This document shows positions 6,461 through 10,758 of a stretch of DNA of 10,758 nt, in pieces. Below the pieces are notes generated by a model. That model was not told where the DNA came from. It made no database searches and was given only the letters and a program-made list of their open reading frames with translations. The position numbers were made by a program, and so were the translations under genes. Within the stretch, counting starts at the first letter, position 1. Each line of letters opens with the position of its first letter. Origin of the DNA: Devosia sp. (GTDB taxonomy: Bacteria > Pseudomonadota > Alphaproteobacteria > Rhizobiales > Devosiaceae); the NCBI GenBank assembly GCA_028290225.1, contig JAQGKH010000210.1, forward strand, positions 1-10,758, given 5' to 3'.

Positions 6461-7656
6461 CGGCAACGACCATCTCGCGCCTGCCTCTGCTGGCGGGCAG
6501 CGCCGTGGCGACCACCTTGGGTCGCGCGGGGCTCTGGACCCTTTCACGCTATATGCGCGCGCCGCTGGCCTCGACCGGCCTTTTGGCGCTGGTAACGCTG
6601 ACGGCGCTGGCCGCCAGCAATGCGCTGTATTTTCAGGCCGGCCGTCATCCGGCGCCGTTTTTCGGCGAACATGCCGGGGTGAGCGAGCCCGCCGATGCGG
6701 TGCCGGTGCCGGTGTCTGCGCGCCCGGCGCCGCAGTTGCGCGCCACCCCCGAATCGGCGCCGCAAACCACCGGCACCGTGTCCCAGCAGGCGGCAGCCGC
6801 TGCGGTGCCGGCCGTACCCGACCAGCCGGTGGGCAATGCCGAAGTGTTCGAGCTGCAAAAGCGGCTGGTGGAGCTCAAGCTGTTTGACGGCACGGTGGAC
6901 GGCTATTACGGCCCCCGCACCGCGCGGGCGATCCGCGCCTTTGAGGAACGCAATGGCCTCACCCCGACCGGCGCCATGACCCGCTCGGTGATCGAGGCGA
7001 TCCTCGGCGCCGACAGCAACGGGGTGGCGCGCCCTGTTCAGCCCGCCGCGGCAGCCCAGCCGGCAGCGCCCGAAGTGGTGACTGCGGCAGTGGCGCCAGC
7101 CCCGGTTCCGGCGCCCGTGACCCGGTCGGCGGCCGTCGAGCAGCGCCCCGCAGCCACCCTGCCGCCGGTTCAGCCAATGACCCCGGCCGCCGACCCGGTG
7201 GTGACGGCAGCCGCGCAGAGCATCGATTCCATTGTAGCCGCCGTGGATGGCGGTGCGGCTGTGCCGCAGCCGGCTGCATCCCGGCAAGTCGCCGCCCCGC
7301 CAGCCTTGGCCGCGACCTCCGCGCCCCCCAGCCAGCCGATGCCCGAGCCGATCCAGGTGGCGTCGCTCGAACCCATGGCCCTGCCGGCAGCGTCCCCGGG
7401 CCTGGCCGCGAGCGATCCTGCCGATCAGGTCATGGCCGCCACGAGCCTGCCGCCGGCCAACAACACGCAACTGGTGAGCCAGATCCAGCGCGGGCTGGCT
7501 AGTCTGGGGTTTTTTCACGCCCCCATCGATGGGCATCCCGGCGCCGCCACCGCCAAGGCCATCCGCGAATTCGAGAACTTCCACAATTACCGGGTGACCG
7601 GCCAGATCGATCCTGACCTGCTCGGCTTGCTGCAGGATGCGGGTGCTTCGATCTAG
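6430..7656 (+). CDS. Membrane-anchored protein with two peptidoglycan-binding domains
   Basis: This 408-aa protein has a basic N-terminus (MARRKKK) and a transmembrane anchor at about 49-68, so the bulk should be periplasmic. Two PG_binding_1 repeats are visible. The first, at about 137-191, includes LVELKLFDGTVDGYYGPRTA (146-165). The second, at about 346-402, includes GLASLGFFHAPIDGHPGAAT (355-374) and IREFENFH. Between them is a ~150-residue Ala/Pro/Val-rich linker. No hydrolase or catalytic domain is present, so it probably tethers to or senses the cell wall. It overlaps the kinase gene by 31 bases from this start. Met10 (6457) would give an ATGA overlap and is a serious alternative. Co-transcription suggests a link between kinase signalling and the envelope, which is an inference. 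Confidence 0.88.
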   Translation: MARRKKKSAMTATTISRLPLLAGSAVATTLGRAGLWTLSRYMRAPLASTGLLALVTLTALAASNALYFQAGRHPAPFFGEHAGVSEPADAVPVPVSARPAPQLRATPESAPQTTGTVSQQAAAAAVPAVPDQPVGNAEVFELQKRLVELKLFDGTVDGYYGPRTARAIRAFEERNGLTPTGAMTRSVIEAILGADSNGVARPVQPAAAAQPAAPEVVTAAVAPAPVPAPVTRSAAVEQRPAATLPPVQPMTPAADPVVTAAAQSIDSIVAAVDGGAAVPQPAASRQVAAPPALAATSAPPSQPMPEPIQVASLEPMALPAASPGLAASDPADQVMAATSLPPANNTQLVSQIQRGLASLGFFHAPIDGHPGAATAKAIREFENFHNYRVTGQIDPDLLGLLQDAGASI

Positions 7657-7992
7657 GTGGGCCCGCTCCGCAGCGATCTGTGGTGTGCCGCCTTTGTGCG
7701 CCGGCACAATGACCTGGGCAATTTCTGCGTCGTGTCACGCCGGGGCGATGCCGTGGCGGGGCAGGTCTTTATCGAGGTGGATCATCTCGATGGCACCGCT
7801 TCGCTGTTTACGCCCGCCCCGATGGCCAGCCGCCGCGATGACGCAAGCCTGGAATTCCAGCGGCGCTTCAGCCGGGTAGACCCGATCAGGATCCGCGAAA
7901 GAATCGCCCAGGAATCCAGGTTCGATCCCGATCTGTGGGTGCTCAGCCTCGATCTGCGCGGCGACGATCCAGGGATCGAGCTGGTGCCCTAG
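7657..7992 (+). CDS. DUF1491 family protein
   Basis: This 111-aa protein matches the DUF1491 pattern; its function is unknown. It opens with LRSDLWCAAFVRRHNDLGNF (4-23), then VVSRRGDAVAGQVFIEVDHL (25-44) and DGTASLFTPAP (45-55), and ends with the family-typical ESRFDPDLWVLSLDLR (86-101). There is no signal peptide or membrane helix, so it is probably cytoplasmic. The start is a GTG placed directly after the TAG of the peptidoglycan-binding gene with no spacer. That implies translational coupling, since no good ribosome site is seen. The next in-frame ATG lies well inside the conserved part. Its TAG shares bases 7989-7992 with the stop of the opposing DUF2336 gene. Confidence 0.87.
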   Translation: MGPLRSDLWCAAFVRRHNDLGNFCVVSRRGDAVAGQVFIEVDHLDGTASLFTPAPMASRRDDASLEFQRRFSRVDPIRIRERIAQESRFDPDLWVLSLDLRGDDPGIELVP

Positions 7993-9128
7993 CTCGCCCG
8001 CTTGATCCCGAGGCGTTCCAGGCTCTGGACGGCCTGATCCACCGCCGGATTCTGGCTGGCGACAGGCTGCGAGCGGCGGCGCGCTTGCGGCTGGGGCTGA
8101 TATTGCGGCTTGTTGAGTTCGAGCAGGTTCACCTCGCCACGCCACGCGCTCATCAGATAAGCCATGGCGTCGGGCGGCACGCTGCTGAACAAGCCGGCAA
8201 AATCGGCAAGCGCCCGGGAGCGGTCGCTGTCGTGGCTCGTGGCATTGTTCAACACCTTGAGCCCCTCATAGGCTGAGCAGCCAAAGGCGCGCAGGATCAC
8301 GAACAAGGAGGCGCCGGTGGTGTCGTGGGCAATTTGGCCGCAACGCACTTCATCGAGCCCGGTGATCTGGCTGAGCAGGCGCGTGACCTCCGGGCGCCGA
8401 CTTTCCGAGAACAGCTTCATCAGCGCCCGGGTCAGTTCCTGATTGGCAACCGAGATCTGCTCGATGGTCTTCTTGATCGGCGCGGGCGGGGTGTCGCGGC
8501 GGGCAAAGGACTGGATCACCTTGATGCGATCATCGTCTGACAGGTCGAAAAAGGCCGGAGCCAGCAGTGCGGCGTCGAAATCGTCGCGCCGGGCCAGTTC
8601 CTGGGCCACGATATGGTCCATCTGCGCCGAACGGGCCAGGGCGCTGAGATAAGCGCCGCGCGGCACGATGGCGGTGTTGGCCGCCAGGGCGCGATACACC
8701 TTGCGCGAATTCATCTGAAACAGCTTGGCCAGCGCCACATTGGAGAGATCGTCGCGTCCGGCCAGAATAGCGGCGGCACCCACATCGCCGCGCGCGATGA
8801 TGGCCAGCATGGTTTCCTCCGAAAGGGCGGGCACCGTTTCCAGGAATGCGCCGAGATCTTCCCCGATATGGTCCACCACCAGCCGCTCGAGCGGGGGGGA
8901 CAACAGGTCGGCCCGCCCCAGGATGGCGGCGCCTTTCACCCGGGCCTGTGGACCGGCGGCCGGAAACAGGCGCGTGGCAAGCGCTTCGAACTGGTCCAGC
9001 TCGGTTGCCGTGGGTTTGCCGCGCCGGGCATAAGCGTCACAGGCCGCCACCAGCAGCGTATTGGTGCGCTCGATGCCCCCGGTTTCGATCAGGAGCTGAA
9101 AGGTTTCGTAAGGCTGAAAGCCAAGCAT
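7989..9128 (-). CDS. DUF2336 domain-containing protein
   Basis: This 379-aa protein, probably cytoplasmic, has no signal peptide or membrane helix. It is recognised as DUF2336 by its all-helical, repeat-like build. Successive short helices such as LSEETMLAIIARGDVGAAAI and ALAKLFQMNSRKVYRALAAN resemble HEAT-like repeats and are followed by an LFVILRAFGCSAYEGLKVLN region. The last ~50 residues form a Gln/Pro/Arg-rich linker and a short terminal helix. Function is unknown; such proteins are common in alphaproteobacteria. The ATG at 9128 has GGA just upstream. A TTG at 9143 would add five residues and lacks a ribosome site. The upstream region is shared divergently with the small-protein/lipoprotein genes and carries the CtrA-like site at 9194-9212. 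Confidence 0.85.
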   Translation of the reverse strand: MLGFQPYETFQLLIETGGIERTNTLLVAACDAYARRGKPTATELDQFEALATRLFPAAGPQARVKGAAILGRADLLSPPLERLVVDHIGEDLGAFLETVPALSEETMLAIIARGDVGAAAILAGRDDLSNVALAKLFQMNSRKVYRALAANTAIVPRGAYLSALARSAQMDHIVAQELARRDDFDAALLAPAFFDLSDDDRIKVIQSFARRDTPPAPIKKTIEQISVANQELTRALMKLFSESRRPEVTRLLSQITGLDEVRCGQIAHDTTGASLFVILRAFGCSAYEGLKVLNNATSHDSDRSRALADFAGLFSSVPPDAMAYLMSAWRGEVNLLELNKPQYQPQPQARRRSQPVASQNPAVDQAVQSLERLGIKRAS

Positions 9129-9193
9129 GTTCCGGACCGTCAAACTGCTGCCGCGCCCAAATCAGGCGTGTTTGCAGTTTTGGCCCCAATTCG

Positions 9194-9212
9194 TTAGCGG
9201 ACTGTTAACCAT
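9194..9212 (+). promoter_or_regulatory. CtrA-like binding site in divergent intergenic region
   Basis: TTAG (9194-9197), seven bases, then TTAACCAT (9205-9212) combines two described forms of the alphaproteobacterial CtrA motif: TTAA-N7-TTAAC with one mismatch, and the 8-mer TTAACCAT exactly. Read on the minus strand it is TTAA-N7-CTAAC, again one mismatch. It lies 66 bases upstream of the DUF2336 start and 112 bases upstream of the small-protein start, so it could serve either direction. Confidence 0.5.
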
Positions 9213-9232
9213 GATGTTCGCTTAGTGGTGGC

Positions 9233-9257
9233 GGGTGCGGCGGGGGCGTTCGCACCC
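9233..9257 (+). repeat. GC-rich inverted repeat in the leader of the small-protein gene
   Basis: GGGTGCG (9233-9239) pairs perfectly with CGCACCC (9251-9257) around an 11-base loop. It lies between the CtrA-like site and the ribosome site of the small protein, so it could form an RNA hairpin in the 5' leader or serve as a DNA operator. No T-tract follows, so it is not an obvious intrinsic terminator. Confidence 0.4.
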
Positions 9258-9313
9258 AGGGTTTAGCTGTGCATGCTGCTGCCGCCGCTAGGGACGGGGG
9301 AGCCGAACACTTT

Positions 9314-9318
9314 GGAGG
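9314..9318 (+). promoter_or_regulatory. Strong ribosome binding site deciding a TTG start
   Basis: A perfect GGAGG core lies five bases before a TTG at 9324. No comparable site precedes the upstream ATG at 9273. This makes TTG the preferred start of the 56-aa protein. Confidence 0.7.
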
Positions 9319-9323
9319 CCGGC

Positions 9324-9494
9324 TTGGGAAAGCTCGTCAAATTCGAATTGCGGGAACGACCGGCCAGTGGCCAAACCAAGCCGCGCGGCGACGCCCAGAT
9401 TCTACTGTTCACCGGGGTCCGCTATGAACGCGGCACCACCTGGCCAGTCGACACCCGGCGCGATCCCTCCCGGCCCAAGCGCCGTCGTGGGTAA
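9324..9494 (+). CDS. Small conserved-looking protein, 56 aa, TTG start
   Basis: This short cytoplasmic protein begins GKLVKFELRERPA, contains DAQILLFTGVRYER (about 29-42) and ends in a basic tail (RPKRRRG). I recall the pattern of a basic/amphipathic start, a Pro/Arg linker and ILLFTGVRYER from small hypothetical proteins of Hyphomicrobiales, but I cannot name a family. The TTG start is chosen because GGAGG sits five bases upstream and the protein then begins at the conserved-looking part; the in-frame ATG at 9273 has no ribosome site. Its last 71 bases overlap the lipoprotein gene if that begins at 9424, or only 8 bases (GTGGGTAA) if it begins at GTG 9487. The two genes are likely co-translated. 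Confidence 0.62.
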   Translation: MGKLVKFELRERPASGQTKPRGDAQILLFTGVRYERGTTWPVDTRRDPSRPKRRRG

Positions 9495-10305
9495 GGTCGT
9501 TGCATGGGGCGTGGCCTGCCTGCTGGCGACCGCCCTGCTGGGGGCTTGCACGCCTCGGCCCACTGGTGATTTCGGCCGCGCCCGCCCCAGCTATACCCAT
9601 GACGTGGCGCTGCCGGCAGTGGGCAGGGTTTTTGCCGATGCCCGCGACGAGCCGGTGTCGAGCTTCAACCTGACCGACCAGGAAGAAGAGATGCACAACC
9701 GCGTCTGGCGGTTCCTGGTTGCCCCTCACGCCAAGGACTGGTTCTTTGATTTTGCCACCGAGTTGCAGCGCACCCGCATCGCGGCGGAGCTGGACAGCCG
9801 CTTCGGGGTGGATCGCTATTACCTCTGGCTGCACAACACGGCGTATCAATCCTCGCCGGTGCGCTACAGCACGGTGGGACGCCATATCGCGGCCGACCTC
9901 GACACGCTGCCCGATACGTTTGCAGCCATCTGCGCGGTGATCGAAGTGGACCGGCAACGCGCGCTGGCCGCCGCGGAACTGCGCAGCATCGGCCCGCTGG
10001 CCCGGGCCGACATGCTGGCGCGCCGGGCCGAGAACAACACGCGCATCGACTGGTTCGTGCGGGCGCTGGGTTATCGCTACGGGGCATACAATTACGCGCT
10101 CGACCAGCTGCTGGTGGAAACGCCCCATGCCCAATCCATGGCCGTGGACGAGGCCCTGCGCCGCTTGGCCGGCTTTGTGAGCCGGGCGGAGCGACGCGAC
10201 TTCTGCGCTGGGGTGATCGTCGCCGGCGGCGAGCGCGGCCGGGCAGCCTTGCCCTCGCGCTACGAGAGCCAGTGGATCGACCGGGAAGTGGTCGACCAGA
10301 AATAA
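9424..10305 (+). CDS. Putative lipoprotein of unknown function
   Basis: This 293-aa protein has a lipoprotein signal peptide: a hydrophobic segment VVAWGVACLLATALLGAC ending at Cys42, the predicted lipidated residue. Processing would leave about 252 residues, mostly helical, with Cys170 and Cys261 and runs rich in Arg, Glu and Tyr (for example LGYRYGAYNYALDQLLVE, 215-232). I recognise no domain. The start is uncertain. ATG 9424 has GGGG at 9414-9417. GTG 9487 would give a compact signal peptide (MGKVVAWGVACLLATALLGAC) and an 8-base overlap with the small gene before it. An ATG at 9367 is unlikely. It should reside in the periplasm on the inner or outer membrane. It converges with the DUF1254-like gene, 28 bases away. 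Confidence 0.78.
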   Translation: MNAAPPGQSTPGAIPPGPSAVVGKVVAWGVACLLATALLGACTPRPTGDFGRARPSYTHDVALPAVGRVFADARDEPVSSFNLTDQEEEMHNRVWRFLVAPHAKDWFFDFATELQRTRIAAELDSRFGVDRYYLWLHNTAYQSSPVRYSTVGRHIAADLDTLPDTFAAICAVIEVDRQRALAAAELRSIGPLARADMLARRAENNTRIDWFVRALGYRYGAYNYALDQLLVETPHAQSMAVDEALRRLAGFVSRAERRDFCAGVIVAGGERGRAALPSRYESQWIDREVVDQK

Positions 10306-10333
10306 ACGGCCGGCAGAAATGGCCCCGCTAGGG

Positions 10334-10758
10334 TCAGGGCGCCGTGCTGCGATTGCCGCATTGCACCTTGGCCAGCTCCGCCTCGAAGCGCTGGCGCATG
10401 GCGGTGTGGGGCGGCGCCAGCCGGATCACGACAAACAACTCGTCGGAGGTCGCTTCCACCACCAGCAGGCCCTCGGCGACATCCAGTTGCTGCTGGGCCA
10501 GCAGCCGGGTCTGGGCGGCGTTGAACACCCCAAGTTCCAGCGTTTGCCCGATGCCGTCCCGATTGGTGGTGGAATAGGTCACGACCCCCGCCGAATTAAA
10601 GATCGCCAGCGACCAGAACGCGTCGGGCAGGCGGCCGCTCATATAGGCGGGGCCATCGGCCAGATCGATCTGGCAGATGCCATAGGCCAGTTCGGGATCA
10701 AGCCCGAGGGGGTTGGGCTGGCCGGGAGCCACGGCCGGAAGGATCACGAGGCGGTTAT
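10334..10758 (-). CDS. DUF1254-like protein, C-terminal part
   Basis: This is the last 141 codons of a gene whose start lies beyond the right edge; the frame is open to the end, and the GTG at 10747 is read as an internal Val. The fragment shows YGICQIDLADGPAYMSG, then FWSLAIFNSAGVVTYSTTNR, and later GLLVVEATSDELFVVIRLAP before a final Cys. This is the pattern of the short DUF1254-type proteins of Hyphomicrobiales. Those usually have an N-terminal membrane anchor and lie next to a DUF1214 gene, so the partner may lie just outside the window. The function is unknown. The assignment rests on pattern recognition only. Confidence 0.68.
   Translation of the reverse strand, partial: NRLVILPAVAPGQPNPLGLDPELAYGICQIDLADGPAYMSGRLPDAFWSLAIFNSAGVVTYSTTNRDGIGQTLELGVFNAAQTRLLAQQQLDVAEGLLVVEATSDELFVVIRLAPPHTAMRQRFEAELAKVQCGNRSTAP

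Noticed and set aside
7020..7440. Ala/Pro/Val-rich stretch as a possible tandem repeat
   Set aside because: It is a low-complexity linker between two peptidoglycan-binding domains with no regular repeat unit that I can see.
6544..7707. Long antisense reading frame (387 codons) opposite the peptidoglycan-binding gene
   Set aside because: Its Gly/Arg/His-rich translation is what the complement of a GC-rich Ala/Pro-coding gene gives; the plus-strand product has two clear domains and a membrane anchor.
9126..9143. TTG start at 9143 for the DUF2336 protein
   Set aside because: No ribosome site precedes it, while the ATG at 9128 has GGA at a short distance; only five residues are affected.
10745..10747. 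GTG at 10747 as the start of the DUF1254-like gene
   Set aside because: The frame stays open to the window edge and family members are longer with an N-terminal anchor, so the gene is better read as cut by the boundary.

Overview
The window reads as high-GC chromosomal DNA from an alphaproteobacterium, most likely of the order Hyphomicrobiales (Rhizobiales). Devosia or a relative would fit, but this is inferred from gene content, not from a search. The evidence is a MucR/Ros regulator with a C-D-H-H finger, DUF6456, DUF1491 and DUF2336 proteins, a SufE-type Fe-S assembly protein, a DivJ/PleC-like histidine kinase and CtrA-like promoter motifs. Gene density is high and starts often overlap the preceding stop. 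There is no RNA gene, insertion sequence, CRISPR array or prophage.

Layout. (1) Bases 2-1918 are the end of an mrp/mnh multisubunit Na+/H+ antiporter operon (mrpD partial, then mrpE, mrpF, mrpG), each joined to the next by an ATGA overlap. (2) Bases 2068-2493 encode a MucR-type regulator, with two small palindromes upstream and a perfect 15-bp-arm hairpin terminator downstream. (3) Bases 2691-3579 hold an overlapping pair: a stand-alone DnaA domain IV-like helix-turn-helix protein and a DUF6456 protein, preceded by a palindromic promoter region. (4) On the minus strand, 4355-3576, lie a small membrane-anchored protein (DUF5330-like) and a SufE protein. (5) Bases 4649-7992 form a plus-strand operon of a six-TM PAS histidine kinase, a membrane-anchored protein with two peptidoglycan-binding domains, and a DUF1491 protein. 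(6) On the minus strand, 9128-7989, is a DUF2336 protein. (7) A divergent intergenic region with a good CtrA-like site leads into a 56-aa protein with a TTG start and an overlapping lipoprotein gene (to 10305). (8) A partial DUF1254-like protein on the minus strand runs off the right edge.

The middle of the window has a cell-cycle flavour: MucR, a DnaA-like DNA-binding protein, a kinase whose architecture resembles DivJ, and CtrA-like motifs. MucR and DivJ both act around the CtrA pathway in studied alphaproteobacteria. That these particular genes work together is an inference. The least understood pieces are the HTH/DUF6456 pair, the PG-binding and DUF1491 genes behind the kinase, the 56-aa protein and the lipoprotein.
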